Shown here piece by piece: positions 45,415-53,661 of a stretch of DNA of 64,000 nucleotides. How positions within the stretch are numbered: the stretch's first letter is position 1; each line of letters starts with the position of its first letter. The position numbers and the translations under genes are program-made. Source of the stretch: Streptomyces sp. NBC_01237 (GTDB lineage Bacteria; Actinomycetota; Actinomycetes; Streptomycetales; Streptomycetaceae); NCBI RefSeq assembly GCF_035917275.1, contig NZ_CP108509.1:310001-374000 (forward strand), given 5' to 3'. The notes under the pieces were generated by a model. That model worked only from the letters and a program-made list of their open reading frames with translations. It did no database searches and was not told the DNA's origin.

Positions 45415-45919
45415 GCAACCTGCGGGGATACGCGCAGCCCCGCTCGGACCAAGGGTAGAGACATCGTTCCCCGCGGGTGAGGAATATCGGGGAGACCGGC
45501 AACCGCTGCCGAGGGACCGCAGAAGTTTGTGCCGGAGCCGCTGGAGGTGAACGCAGCCGACCGTGCCGCGGTCGGGTTCACCGCCCTCTCCCGTAGCAGC
45601 TCTCGACCCAACTCGGTACGGGTGCGTGTTGGAGAGGCGAGCCAGAGGTGCGCGGTGTGCGATGCCCGGCTCCCCGGACCACGGTCCCGCTCTCCCGCTC
45701 TCCGACGGCACCTGTGCCCTGTCCGATCCGAACGACGACACGGCGGACCGACCTGGACACGCGTGCGGGCCTTTGACCTGTTCCGGCAAGGGGCCAGCAG
45801 AAGTGATGGCCGGTGCTCGGGCTGTCCGGCTGAAGTGCGGGCTGAGAGGTTCATCCGCCGCTGGGAGTAGGTCCCGCGCCTGATCCGGGCTTCGCGCGTG
45901 CTGGCTAGGGTCTGTACAT
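45415..45919. other. 505-bp gap with no recognised gene
   Basis: Open frames on both strands have shadow-like compositions. The right edge contains TAGGGT at 45906-45911, 8 nt before the next ATG, a possible -10 box of a leaderless gene. Nothing else is identified. Confidence 0.4.
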
Positions 45920-46381
45920 ATGCAGAACACGGAGGTGGTTCGTCGTCGGACGCCCGAACGCAGGAGCGACACGCTGGAACGGCTCGTTACGGAGCGGGAT
46001 GTCTGGGTGTCGACAGCTCACCCCGATCACGGGCCGCACCAGGTGCCGCTGTGGTTCATGTGGGACGGGCGAGCGGTATGGATGTGTACCAGTGCGACTT
46101 CCGTGACTGCGCGGAACGTCGGCGCGGAGCCGCGTGTCCGACTGGCGCTGCCGGACACCTTCGATGTGGTGCTGCTCCAGGGTGAAGCGGAGCGGTTCCC
46201 CAGCCAGGAGGTGCCCGCCGACGCGGCGGAGGCGTTCGCCGACAAGTTCGGGTGGGACCCGCGAACGGAGGAGGGCCCCTTTCTGTATGTGCGCGTGGTT
46301 CCGAAGACTGTGCGCGCGTGGCGCGGCGAACCGGAGCTGCGCGGCAGAGTCATCATGCGGGACGGGACGTGGCTGGGATAG
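45920..46381 (+). CDS. Pyridoxamine 5'-phosphate oxidase-family (flavin/F420-type) protein
   Basis: 153 residues with the split-barrel pattern: LERLVTERDVWVSTAHPDHGPHQVPLWFMWDGRAVWMCTSATSVTARNVGAEPRVRLALPDTFDVVLLQGEAERF, and a C-terminal YVRVVPKTVRAWRGEPELRGRVIMRDGTWL. Actinobacterial members use FMN or F420 to reduce varied substrates. The gene lacks a clear ribosome binding site and may be leaderless (TAGGGT at 45906-45911). It has no obvious functional partner nearby. Confidence 0.85.
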   Translation: MQNTEVVRRRTPERRSDTLERLVTERDVWVSTAHPDHGPHQVPLWFMWDGRAVWMCTSATSVTARNVGAEPRVRLALPDTFDVVLLQGEAERFPSQEVPADAAEAFADKFGWDPRTEEGPFLYVRVVPKTVRAWRGEPELRGRVIMRDGTWLG

Positions 46382-46614
46382 CGACCATCCGCTTCTCCGA
46401 CCGGTCACCGGAACGCTGCTGAAGCGCCGTGGTGGGGTGATGTGTCCGGTTGCTCTGATCCCTCCAGGCACGATGAAGCCGGCCCTGTCGCGGGATCGAC
46501 GGGTTGACTCGCCGGGCGGCGGTGGGCGGCTGTCGGCGCCCGGGCACGCCATCGACAGACGGCCTGAGAGCTGTTGAACTACCACGCTCACGACCAGGCG
46601 GTGCGGCGGTATCC

Positions 46615-47727
46615 CTAGTCGGTGTCCATCGCTGCCAGCACGGCAAGTCGGCGGCACTCGGGCGAGAGGGCGGCTATGCCGTAGTGGGAGCCGATGTCGT
46701 TATGGAACCAGTCCGTATCGGCCTCGAAGTGGAACCACGTGCTCTGCTGAGCCTGGCGCTCCACCTCCTCCACGCTCGCGCCCGCTGGGGCGCCGCTGAG
46801 GCCTGCGATCGAGCGCCATGCCCACAGCCGGCCGTAGGCCGCCTGCACTCCCGAGTTGCCCATGCCGCCCATCGAGGCGGTGGCGAAGAGCAGCCGCCAG
46901 ATTTCGCCCACCGGGCGGATGGCGATCTCAAAGCGGTCCGTAGGGCCGAGCCCGTCGACGCACCGCATGCGCAGAGCCGGCAGCAACGCGGGTACCTGCT
47001 CGGGTGCGACGGCCCCGTCCAGCATGAAGACCCAGGCGCCGCAGTCTCCCCAGTCGCCCGCCTGCACTGCGGCAACGATGCTCTCGTGGACGTCCGTGGT
47101 GGCGACGTCCCGAAGCGCCGACCGCTCGGACGTACGGGGTGTCGGCGGGTCCATCCGGCCCTCGGCGGGCAGGCCGCCCGGCACCCCGGTGGCGGAGCCG
47201 TTCATCGAGCGGCTGGGGAAGTCGACGTCGGCCTCAAGGTCGCGGCGATCCACCGGGAGCCAGGCCAGCGGGTGCCGGCCAGGTCGCACGAGCGGCCAGG
47301 AGCGCAACGGCGGGAAGGCGTCGATGTCCACGCCACGGAGCACCAACTCGTGGAAGAGGCAAGCGCGCAGGTCGTCCAGCCGGTCCCATTCGCGGCGGTC
47401 GAAGACTGTCGCTGCCAGGTCGGCCACCTGGTGATGCTCCGCAAGGAGCGAGGCGACAAAACGCGGCAGGACGCCGTGGCCGGACGGACGTTTCTCGTCG
47501 AGGAATTGGAGCAGCTGTTCCAGGCTGTCGCGGCCGGGGGTGAGAGCGAGCACCCGTACGACGTGGGCGAGTTGGCGCTCGTACTCCCGTAGCTGCTCGG
47601 CAGCGGACGCGTACCGGTCGGCCAGCTGCGACCCCAGCTCGCGTACGTACCGGACGTCACCCTCCGCAGCACGCTGCTCGGCCTGGGACCATACAAGGCC
47701 GCCGAGATCGTCCTTGGCGTCTTCCAT
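46615..47727 (-). CDS. Hypothetical protein, possibly DUF6183 family
   Basis: 370 residues, soluble and helical at the N-terminus (LADRYASAAEQLREYERQLAHVVRVLALTPGRDSLEQLLQFLD; VASLLAEHHQVADLAATVFDRREWDRLDDLRACLFHELVLRG). The C-terminal half has VFMLDGAVAPEQVPALLPALRMRCVDGLGPTDRFEIAIRPVGEIWRLLFATASMGGMGNSGVQAAYGRLWAWRSIAGL, which reminds me of the DUF6183 family. Assignment is from memory and not secure. The role is unknown. It is monocistronic. Confidence 0.65.
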   Translation of the reverse strand: MEDAKDDLGGLVWSQAEQRAAEGDVRYVRELGSQLADRYASAAEQLREYERQLAHVVRVLALTPGRDSLEQLLQFLDEKRPSGHGVLPRFVASLLAEHHQVADLAATVFDRREWDRLDDLRACLFHELVLRGVDIDAFPPLRSWPLVRPGRHPLAWLPVDRRDLEADVDFPSRSMNGSATGVPGGLPAEGRMDPPTPRTSERSALRDVATTDVHESIVAAVQAGDWGDCGAWVFMLDGAVAPEQVPALLPALRMRCVDGLGPTDRFEIAIRPVGEIWRLLFATASMGGMGNSGVQAAYGRLWAWRSIAGLSGAPAGASVEEVERQAQQSTWFHFEADTDWFHNDIGSHYGIAALSPECRRLAVLAAMDTD

Positions 47728-47867
47728 GATCCATCACCCTATGGCCCGCGGGGATCCACCTGCGGCACGAGGGTGAGGACAACGACCTGTTCGAGCATCT
47801 GCCCGAAGCCGTCCGTGAGCGTGCTGAGGGGAACGCCGCGGTCCGGACTGACCGTGGATGTCACGCG

Positions 47868-47894
47868 CCGGCCGCCCGAGGGGCGGGCGGCCGG
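47868..47894. terminator. GC hairpin, overlaps the next hairpin
   Basis: CCGGCCGCCCG (47868-47878) and CGGGCGGCCGG (47884-47894) form a perfect 11-bp stem with loop AGGGG. Its last four bases are shared with the following hairpin, so the two cannot form together. Confidence 0.5.
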
Positions 47895-47933
47895 GCCCGT
47901 ACCGGTCACGAACGACAACCGGTACGGGCCCGG
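47891..47933. terminator. 15-bp GC hairpin
   Basis: CCGGGCCCGTACCGG (47891-47905) pairs perfectly with 47919-47933 around a 13-nt loop. It is one of the strongest hairpins in the window and lies between two leftward genes. Confidence 0.6.
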
Positions 47934-47978
47934 CGGCCACGAGCCGCGCGCAGCCTGTGGGGCTGGTCCGGCGACGCA

Positions 47979-48010
47979 GCCCGCCCCCGCCTCCTCCGGC
48001 GGGGGCGGGC
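47979..48010. terminator. 13-bp GC hairpin
   Basis: GCCCGCCCCCGCC (47979-47991) pairs perfectly with 47998-48010, loop TCCTCC. It lies downstream of the leftward DUF1326 gene. Confidence 0.6.
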
Positions 48011-48093
48011 CGACGAGGATGAGTGCCGCGCCGGGGGTTCCGGTCCCGGTCCCAGCGATCAGCCGTCGGAAGCGATCACCCGTCGGACGAGGC

Positions 48094-48132
48094 CCCCTGA
48101 CCGCGTTCCCGCTTCTGCCTCGCGGTCAGGGG
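48094..48132 (-). terminator. Hairpin overlapping the DUF1326 stop codon
   Basis: CCCCTGACCGCG (48094-48105) pairs perfectly with CGCGGTCAGGGG (48121-48132), loop 15 nt. The stop codon of the DUF1326 gene lies inside the right arm, so this is probably that gene's terminator. Confidence 0.6.
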
Positions 48133-48824
48133 CGCCAGTCGAAGGGGAAGTGCTTGCTGGATCCACCGCGGTATTCATGGGAGAAGTCGAACCCCTCCGC
48201 ATGGTCGCTCTCGACGACGCCCCAGGTGGCGATCTGGCCGGGGCCGACCTCGGCGCCAGGAGAATTGATCAGCTGGACGCGGCGGGAGGGGTCGGCAGTC
48301 GGGCCGGTGAGCGCCGTCGCGCCGACGGAGACCTTGTCGGCGACACGGGCCCGCCAGTACGAGAGATCCTCGGCGGCCTCGAAGTGGACCGGCGCGTACC
48401 GCACCTCGCGCAGTTCGCTGATGAGCGAGCCGAACTGGCCCGGCCAGCCGCCGACATGACCGGCGAAGATCTGTTCCAGCGCGTCACGCTGAGCCTGGTC
48501 GCCCTTGGCGTCGATGTAGAGCATCACCTTCATCGTGGCGTCCGGGTCACCGACCCACATGTTCCCGGCGAACTCCCCCAGTGCCACCACTCCCAGGCCG
48601 TCCAGACGCACGTCCCCGAAGTGCCCCTCGTGAACCTGCCAGACGAGTGTGAAAAGACAGTCCCCGTGGGTCGGCGTCTGGGCGAACGTGCAGGGGCAGG
48701 GCAGTGCGCAGCTGCACACGTCGAACCACTCACCCCGTAAGTGCCAGTCGGGCAGCGTGCCGTCACTCGTGCCCGCTCGGACGACGGCGGGCACGACTGG
48801 CGATGCGCCGGAAGTAGTACACAT
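48126..48824 (-). CDS. DUF1326 protein, copper-regulated
   Basis: 232 residues. The DUF1326 opening WHLRGEWFDVCSCALPCPCTFAQTPTHGDCLF places cysteines at 37, 39, 43, 45 and 56, a cluster suited to soft-metal binding, followed by VWQVHEGHFGDVRLDGLGVVALGEF and later MLYIDAKGDQAQRDALEQIFAGHVGG. Function in the family is unproven. A near-perfect CsoR-type palindrome lies 20 nt upstream of ATG 48824, and GGAGG precedes the ATG by 6 nt, so copper control is likely. It is separated from csoR by about 355 bp. Confidence 0.85.
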   Translation of the reverse strand: MCTTSGASPVVPAVVRAGTSDGTLPDWHLRGEWFDVCSCALPCPCTFAQTPTHGDCLFTLVWQVHEGHFGDVRLDGLGVVALGEFAGNMWVGDPDATMKVMLYIDAKGDQAQRDALEQIFAGHVGGWPGQFGSLISELREVRYAPVHFEAAEDLSYWRARVADKVSVGATALTGPTADPSRRVQLINSPGAEVGPGQIATWGVVESDHAEGFDFSHEYRGGSSKHFPFDWRP

Positions 48825-48843
48825 GGTGACCTCCAGATCACTC

Positions 48844-48860
48844 ATACCCCTAGGGGGTAT
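48844..48860 (-). promoter_or_regulatory. CsoR-type operator of the DUF1326 gene
   Basis: ATACCCCTAGGGGGTAT is a palindrome with 7-bp arms, matching the ATACCC-GGGTAT type of Streptomyces CsoR sites. It lies just upstream of the DUF1326 ribosome binding site. Confidence 0.75.
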
Positions 48861-48907
48861 CTCGTGGACGAGGGAAAGGCTAAGGCTCGGCAAGCCCCCA
48901 CGTCAAC

Positions 48908-48922
48908 TACCCCCTGGGGGTA
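48908..48922. promoter_or_regulatory. Second CsoR-type palindrome
   Basis: TACCCCCTGGGGGTA lies 48 nt further upstream, in the 355-bp gap before csoR. It lacks the outermost A/T of the first site. The rest of the gap to 49179 shows no gene. Confidence 0.55.
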
Positions 48923-49179
48923 CCCAGATTGCTGGCATTGCCTGGGTATTCACCGTCGGCGGCGCTTCGTCGCCATATACCGGCCGAAGGAAAGCGGCAC
49001 CTCGGCCCGCCCCAGGCACCACGGCATTCCGCGGCCAGGCAGGCGAGTCACCATGGCAGCCTGCATTCCCGTTCGCAGACACCCGCCCTTGCCGGACTCG
49101 GGAGGCTCCCTCCTCTCCGGGCAATTCGGTCGGTCGCGGTCGCAGCAGGCCCGGACCGGCCGTCACCAGCCTTGCGGCG

Positions 49180-49461
49180 TCAGGAGCGCACGAGCCGGGC
49201 GATGGCGTCGCCCGCTTCCTTGAGTTTCATGTTGCCGTCTTCGCCGCCCTCCGCGACGGCGGCACGGACACAGGTATCCATGTGTTCGTCGAGCATCTGC
49301 AGGGCGAAGGACTGCAGGGCGCGCGTGGTGGCCGCGACCTGAGTGAGGACATCGACGCAGTAGGTGTCCTCTTCGACCATTCTCTGCAGACCTCTCACCT
49401 GCCCCTCTATGCGCCGCAGCCGTTTGAGCTCATTCTGTTTGTGAGTGCTGTAGCCGGCCAT
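49180..49461 (-). CDS. csoR: Copper-sensing repressor CsoR
   Basis: 93 residues, all-helical. The Cu(I) triad is present as Cys35 (DTYCVDVL), His60 and Cys64 (DEHMDTC), with the RRIEGQVRGLQRMVEED helix that contacts DNA. In the apo form it represses by binding ATACCC-GGGTAT palindromes, and Cu(I) releases it. The start ATG 49461 is set by AGGAGG 5 nt upstream; the open frame upstream is a low-complexity extension of repeated Ala/Thr/Arg codons. No operator was found directly upstream of its own start, so it may not autoregulate from a close site. Confidence 0.95.
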   Translation of the reverse strand: MAGYSTHKQNELKRLRRIEGQVRGLQRMVEEDTYCVDVLTQVAATTRALQSFALQMLDEHMDTCVRAAVAEGGEDGNMKLKEAGDAIARLVRS

Positions 49462-49725
49462 CGCTTCCTCCTGTGCCGCTGCGGACTTCCGTGCCGCTGT
49501 GGACTCCTGTGCTGCCGTGGACGTACGCAACGCACCTGCCCTCCGTCGACCCGACCGTGGCAGGGCCGGGACGACAGGAGGCCGGGTGCGGTTGCGTGCC
49601 GGCGAGTGAACCAGGGCTCGTTGCCCGGATCTCCTGACGTGGCCGCGGTGTTGGGGGCTCGGTGGCCGTACGGGCCGCGGTGACTGCCGGACACCCGGGT
49701 CGGCCGCCACCACGGGCACTGGCGG

Positions 49726-50673
49726 TCAGTGCTGGTGCCCGCTGGGCTCATCGACGTGCGCCGCCGTCTCCGGTGTGGCGGACTTCCCGGCCTGGACGGT
49801 GAACGCAGCCGTGCGGACAGTGCCGTTGTGCTTGAAGTCCAGGAAGAGGCGGTAGCTGCCCGAACTGGGCACCGCGGTGCTGAAGGAGATGCCGGGGCCG
49901 GGCTTCGTGGTGCCGTCACCGGGTTCACCGTTCGGGTGGACATGGAGGTAGGCGAGGTCGCCGGAGCGCAGGGCGACCAGATGGCCGTAGGCGCCGAGGT
50001 AGGGCTGCAGGTCGGTGACCGGGCGGCCGTTGCGGCTGACACCGAGGGTGACGCCGGACGTCTTGCCCGGGGTCAGGTCGCCGTTGAGAGTGACCGTGTA
50101 GCCGTCGACGGTGGAGCTGGCGGCCGGCGCGGGCAGGACGGCGGCCTCATAGGGGCCGGAGGCCGCGAGGTCGGCGCCCAGAGTGAGGTTGGCCGCTTTG
50201 CCGGTGGCCGGGGTGAAGTCGGCGAAGACGCGGTAGGAGCCGGCGGCGGGCAGGGTGACGGGGGCGCTCCAGGTTCCGTCGGAGGCTCGGGTGGGGTGCA
50301 GGTGCCGGTAGGTGACCAGGTCACGTGAGGCGAGGATGAGATGCAGCTCCTTGTCGTGCTCGCGCTGGAACGAGGTGACCTGTCGCCCCTGCTGATCACG
50401 GATGGCGAAGCGGAGTTCGCTCTTCTCTCCTGCGGCGACGCGAGGGGTCTTCAGGTCGAGGGTGTACCCGGCCTGGGAGATCTGCAGGCCTGCGGGCGTC
50501 ACGTCCGCCCGGCCGCTGTCGCGATCCGGGGTTGTCGGCTTGTCGTGGGCCGCGTGGGCCGCCGGCGGCGGATCCTGCTTGATGGGGTCAGCTGTTGTAC
50601 CGACGCCATAAGCGGCACCGAAGGTCGCCGCGACCGCGGCGGCAAAAGCAGTGATCTTAACGCCCGTGTTCAT
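49726..50673 (-). CDS. Secreted His-rich copper-associated protein
   Basis: 315 residues. A signal-like N-terminus (MNTGVKITAFAAAVAATFGAAYGVG) is followed by a His-containing linker (AAHAAHDKP) and two beta-sandwich-like modules: HDKELHLILASRDLVTYRHLHPTRASDGTWSAPVTLPAAGSYRVFADF and PYLGAYGHLVALRSGDLAYLHVHPNGEPG...FSTAVPSSGSYRLFLDFKHNG. The H-x-H-P motifs and the His tail (SGHQH) suit Cu binding outside the membrane. It is a paralogue of the protein at 52094 (shared VSRNG-PVTDLQPYLGAYGHLVALR block). A CsoR palindrome lies 54 nt upstream. AGGG precedes the ATG by 6 nt. Confidence 0.85.
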   Translation of the reverse strand: MNTGVKITAFAAAVAATFGAAYGVGTTADPIKQDPPPAAHAAHDKPTTPDRDSGRADVTPAGLQISQAGYTLDLKTPRVAAGEKSELRFAIRDQQGRQVTSFQREHDKELHLILASRDLVTYRHLHPTRASDGTWSAPVTLPAAGSYRVFADFTPATGKAANLTLGADLAASGPYEAAVLPAPAASSTVDGYTVTLNGDLTPGKTSGVTLGVSRNGRPVTDLQPYLGAYGHLVALRSGDLAYLHVHPNGEPGDGTTKPGPGISFSTAVPSSGSYRLFLDFKHNGTVRTAAFTVQAGKSATPETAAHVDEPSGHQH

Positions 50674-50727
50674 GAGGGGCCCTTTCTCTGCGGTGTCGCA
50701 CCTTCCGCGACGAGCACTCTCGACTAT

Positions 50728-50744
50728 ATACCCCTGGGGGGTAT
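50728..50744 (-). promoter_or_regulatory. CsoR-type operator upstream of the secreted His-rich gene
   Basis: ATACCCCTGGGGGGTAT, with a T directly before it completing TATACCC, lies 54 nt before ATG 50673. Confidence 0.7.
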
Positions 50745-50772
50745 CTGCAAGAACGTCGGAGCACTTGGAGAA

Positions 50773-50791
50773 TATACCGGCAGGGGGTATA
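50773..50791 (+). promoter_or_regulatory. CsoR-type operator upstream of copZ
   Basis: TATACCGGCAGGGGGTATA is an imperfect palindrome of the CsoR type, 62 nt before the chaperone start at 50854, in the divergent gap between the secreted His-rich gene and the chaperone. Confidence 0.65.
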
Positions 50792-50806
50792 CATGAAGGC
50801 GTCGAC

Positions 50807-50825
50807 GGTACCCCCCATGGGTACC
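50807..50825 (+). promoter_or_regulatory. Additional palindrome upstream of copZ
   Basis: GGTACCCCCCATGGGTACC is symmetric (GGTACCC/GGGTACC) but has GGTACC outer arms in place of ATACC, so it is a variant or weaker CsoR site 28 nt before ATG 50854. Confidence 0.5.
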
Positions 50826-50853
50826 TGTAGGCGCGCATCCTTCAGGAGGAACC

Positions 50854-51132
50854 ATGTCCTGCTGCACCCCCGACGGCAGCTGCTCCACCGGCACCGTCAC
50901 GGTCGACGTCATCGAGGGAACCACTACCGTCTACAACGTCTCCGGAATGACGTGCGGGCACTGCAAGGCCACGCTCACCAAGGAGATCGGCGCCGTGGAC
51001 GGCGTCCTGATGGTGGACATCGACGTCGAGGCCGGCCGGGTCTCCGTGACCACCTCCGGCGCGCCCGACGACGCGCTGCTGGCGAAGGTCGTCGACGACG
51101 CCGGCTACGAACTCACCGGCCGCGCGGTCTGA
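50854..51132 (+). CDS. copZ: CopZ-like copper chaperone
   Basis: 92 residues with the HMA domain: [44 protein letters not shown]. Cys34 and Cys37 of MTCGHC bind Cu(I). An N-terminal extension adds Cys3, Cys4 and Cys10 (SCCTPDGSC), unusual for this family and able to bind extra metal. It would normally hand copper to the P-type ATPase encoded next, which is broken here. AGGAGG lies 5 nt before the ATG. The upstream CsoR palindromes indicate copper control. Confidence 0.9.
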   Translation: MSCCTPDGSCSTGTVTVDVIEGTTTVYNVSGMTCGHCKATLTKEIGAVDGVLMVDIDVEAGRVSVTTSGAPDDALLAKVVDDAGYELTGRAV

Positions 51133-51216
51133 CGGCTCCGCCCACCGGCCGGGCCCGCCCTCGGGCCCGGCTCTCCACCTTCTCCCCCTTGAACACGCCC
51201 AGCCCGAGGAGCGGTG

Positions 51217-51548
51217 ATGGCTGCCACGGTCTCTGGCACAGCCGAGGCCGGACTCGCCGTCGGCGGCGTGACCTGCGCCTCCTGCGCGGCCCGGATCGAG
51301 AAGAATCTGAACCGGATGGAGGGGGTCACCTCCACTGCCAATTACGCCGCCGAGAAGACGAAGGTCGCATTCGACGCGGACATCACCGTGACGGACCTGA
51401 TCGCCACGGTGGAGGCCACGTGGCCGCACTTCCGCCGGCCGCGGCCGGACTGCTCAACCCGATGATCGCCGGAGCCGCCATGGCGTTCTCCTCGGTCTTC
51501 GCCATCAGCGACAGCCCGCGCCTGCGCGGCTTCGAGGCAGCCGCCTGA
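51217..51548 (+). pseudogene. copA: Internally deleted copper P-type ATPase (copA)
   Basis: From ATG 51217 (GAGGAG 5 nt upstream) the frame gives the first metal-binding domain ([28 protein letters not shown], Cys20/Cys23) up to ...DLIATVEAT at about 51418. A different frame then reads [38 protein letters not shown], the last helix and tail of CopA, ending with a stop at 51548. About 600-650 residues, including the CPC channel, phosphorylation and nucleotide domains, are missing and the two ends are out of frame. The gene cannot make a working exporter. The intact ribosome binding site means an 82-residue CxxC protein could still be made. Confidence 0.85.
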
Positions 51549-51658
51549 AAACCGCCCGCGCCACACGCGGGAACGAGGGGCGGGCCCGCCGGGCCCGCCC
51601 CTCGTTCGCACAACGGCTCCCCGGAGGGCAGCCGGTCGGACACCCGAGGAGGATCCCC

Positions 51659-51850
51659 ATGACCGCATCATCATGGACCAGCACGGTAGGCCGGACGGTC
51701 GGCCATCCCGTCGTGAGGATGGCAGCAGCCGCGGCGCTACAGGCCCTGGCGTCCCACCTCACCCAGCAGGACCGGCCCGGCCCCTCCTGCACGGACGCGT
51801 GCGCCCGCGTGCCGGCCGGTCGCTTCGAGGTGCCCGCTGCCCGTCGGTAG
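51659..51850 (+). CDS. Small hypothetical protein, 63 aa
   Basis: GAGGAGG at 51646-51652 is 6 nt before the ATG, the strongest reason to call it. The product (MTASSWTSTVGRTVGHPVVRMAAAAALQALASHL...) has an Ala-rich helix and two cysteines (CTDACARV). It is in line with the copper genes. No family is recognised; it could be a truncated remnant like the copA fragment before it. Confidence 0.4.
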   Translation: MTASSWTSTVGRTVGHPVVRMAAAAALQALASHLTQQDRPGPSCTDACARVPAGRFEVPAARR

Positions 51851-51995
51851 ACGCACTCACACGCTCACGCCGTGCACCGCGGCACCGTCGCCGGTCCCGC
51901 CGTGCGGCCGCGATCCGTCTGCCACCGGGTGCGGCGCCGCACCCGGTGCGGGACCGCACGACGACACACCATCCGTCGAGACATCCCTGATGGGA

Positions 51996-52012
51996 ATACC
52001 CCCTAGGGGTAT
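51996..52012 (+). promoter_or_regulatory. CsoR-type operator upstream of the second His-rich gene
   Basis: ATACCCCCTAGGGGTAT is a perfect palindrome with 8-bp arms, 81 nt before the start at 52094. Confidence 0.75.
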
Positions 52013-52093
52013 GCTGTTGTGACGGATGTACCGCATACGGACACCGCCCGAAGGCGCATCGCACAGCGCAAACCTCACACAGATGGAGACATG

Positions 52094-52936
52094 ATGACGA
52101 ACCATTCCGGCCACGACATGACCAGCCACAGCCGCCACGGTGGAGCCCGTCCCGGCGGGCTGTCGGTCTCCGAGAACGGGTACACCCTCGACCTCGACTC
52201 GACGGTCCTTTCCACCGGGACACAGACGGTCACCTTCCGCGTGATCGGTCCCGACGGACAGCCGGTGACCGAGTTCACGCCCGAGCACGAGAAGGAACTG
52301 CACTTCATCGCCGTCCGGCGCGACACGACGGGGTTCCAGCATGTGCACCCGGTGATGGACGAGGAGGGCACCTGGAGCATCGAAGTGGCCCTGAAACCCG
52401 GAGACTGGAGGTTCTTCGCCGATGTCCACCCGGTCGGCCATGACGCGACCATGACGCTGGGGATCGACGCCTCGGTCGCCGGGCGGTACGACCCGCAACC
52501 GCTGTCGGAGGACACCCGCACCGCCCACGTGGGCGAGTACAGCGTCACCCTGGACGGCGAACTCGCGCCCGGTGAGGCGAGTGACCTGACGCTCACCGTC
52601 AGCCGGAACGGGCAGCCCGTCACCGATCTGCAGCCCTACCTGGGCGCGTACGGGCATCTGGTGGCGCTGCGGGTCGGCGACCTCGGCTACCTCCACGTCC
52701 ACCCTGACGGCGAGCCCGGTGACGGCACCACCGCGCCGGGACCCGAGATCACCTTCATGGCCGCCGCGCCGTCGGGCGGCACCTACCGCCTCTACCTGGA
52801 CTTCCAGCACAACGACGTCGTCCGGACGGCCGAGTTCACGGTGCGGACCACCGCCACCACCGCCCACTCGGACGCGGCATCCCAGGCCGGACCGGAGCAC
52901 ACGGGCCACCACCCCGGCAACCACGCACACCACTGA
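52094..52936 (+). CDS. His-rich copper-associated protein, no signal peptide
   Basis: 280 residues from ATG 52094 (GGAG 5 nt upstream). The N-terminus is NHSGHDMTSHSRHGGARPGG and the C-terminus HTGHHPGNHAHH, both His-rich and lacking a Sec signal. The body is two modules like those of the protein at 49726: HEKELHFIAVRRDTTGFQHVHPVMDEEGTWSIEVAL and QPYLGAYGHLVALRVGDLGYLHVHPDGEPG. It is probably a soluble cytosolic counterpart of that secreted protein, binding excess copper inside the cell. An upstream GTG at 52019 would not add a signal peptide. The perfect operator upstream indicates CsoR control. Confidence 0.8.
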   Translation: MTNHSGHDMTSHSRHGGARPGGLSVSENGYTLDLDSTVLSTGTQTVTFRVIGPDGQPVTEFTPEHEKELHFIAVRRDTTGFQHVHPVMDEEGTWSIEVALKPGDWRFFADVHPVGHDATMTLGIDASVAGRYDPQPLSEDTRTAHVGEYSVTLDGELAPGEASDLTLTVSRNGQPVTDLQPYLGAYGHLVALRVGDLGYLHVHPDGEPGDGTTAPGPEITFMAAAPSGGTYRLYLDFQHNDVVRTAEFTVRTTATTAHSDAASQAGPEHTGHHPGNHAHH

Positions 52937-53049
52937 CCGCAGGAACGTCACTGACCAACTGCCGCGACATACGGCGCAGTCAAGGGGCGCTCGACTCGTC
53001 GAGCGCCCCGCCGCCCCCGCTCCATCCTCCACGCCGGAAGGACCGTCTC

Positions 53050-53580
53050 ATGCCCCGCCTGACCCGACTCACGCCCGATACCGCGGTCGGCGCCTCGCGC
53101 GACCTCCTCGCCGAGCTGGTCTCACGCCACGGCCAGATCGGTGACATGGTCTCCACGATGGCGCACTCGCCCGCCGTTCTGGGCGGATACCTACAGCTCA
53201 GCCGGGCCATGGGACGAGCCAAACTCGACCGCAGGATCAGCGAACGGATCTCGATCGCCGTCCAGGTCCCGCAGGGCTGCGGGCTGTGTCTCGACGCGCA
53301 TGTCAGCGCTGCCCGCGCGATGGGCGTGGACGAGGAGGAGATCGAGCGTGCGCGAGCGGGCACCTCGGCCGATCCCGCGATCGCGGCGATCATCACCCTC
53401 GCCCTCCAGGTCTACCGCGAGCCGACGTCGATCACCGACGAGCAGATCATCGCGTTGCGCGCGCACGGCTACAGCGACCGCGCGATAGCCGATGTCGTCG
53501 GCGTCGTCGCACTCAACATCCTCACCGGCGCCTTCAACCTGCTCGTCGGCCTCACGCCGGAGAGCGGCACCGATGTGTAG
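53050..53580 (+). CDS. Carboxymuconolactone decarboxylase/AhpD-like protein
   Basis: 176 residues of the AhpD-like alkylhydroperoxidase fold. The peroxidase-type motif is Cys77-Gly-Leu-Cys80 with His84 (QGCGLCLDAHVSAARAMGVDEEEIERARAG), which in AhpD family members reduces peroxides through a dithiol. GGAAGGA precedes the ATG. It follows the copper genes in the same direction and could help handle copper-driven oxidative stress; this is inference. The next gene starts 81 nt downstream. Confidence 0.85.
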   Translation: MPRLTRLTPDTAVGASRDLLAELVSRHGQIGDMVSTMAHSPAVLGGYLQLSRAMGRAKLDRRISERISIAVQVPQGCGLCLDAHVSAARAMGVDEEEIERARAGTSADPAIAAIITLALQVYREPTSITDEQIIALRAHGYSDRAIADVVGVVALNILTGAFNLLVGLTPESGTDV

Positions 53581-53661
53581 GGACATCCCGGCCTCCCTCT
53601 GTGGGGCACGGCCTCCGGCCCGAGACCGTGCCCCGCCGCATGGACATGGAAGGAACACGCC

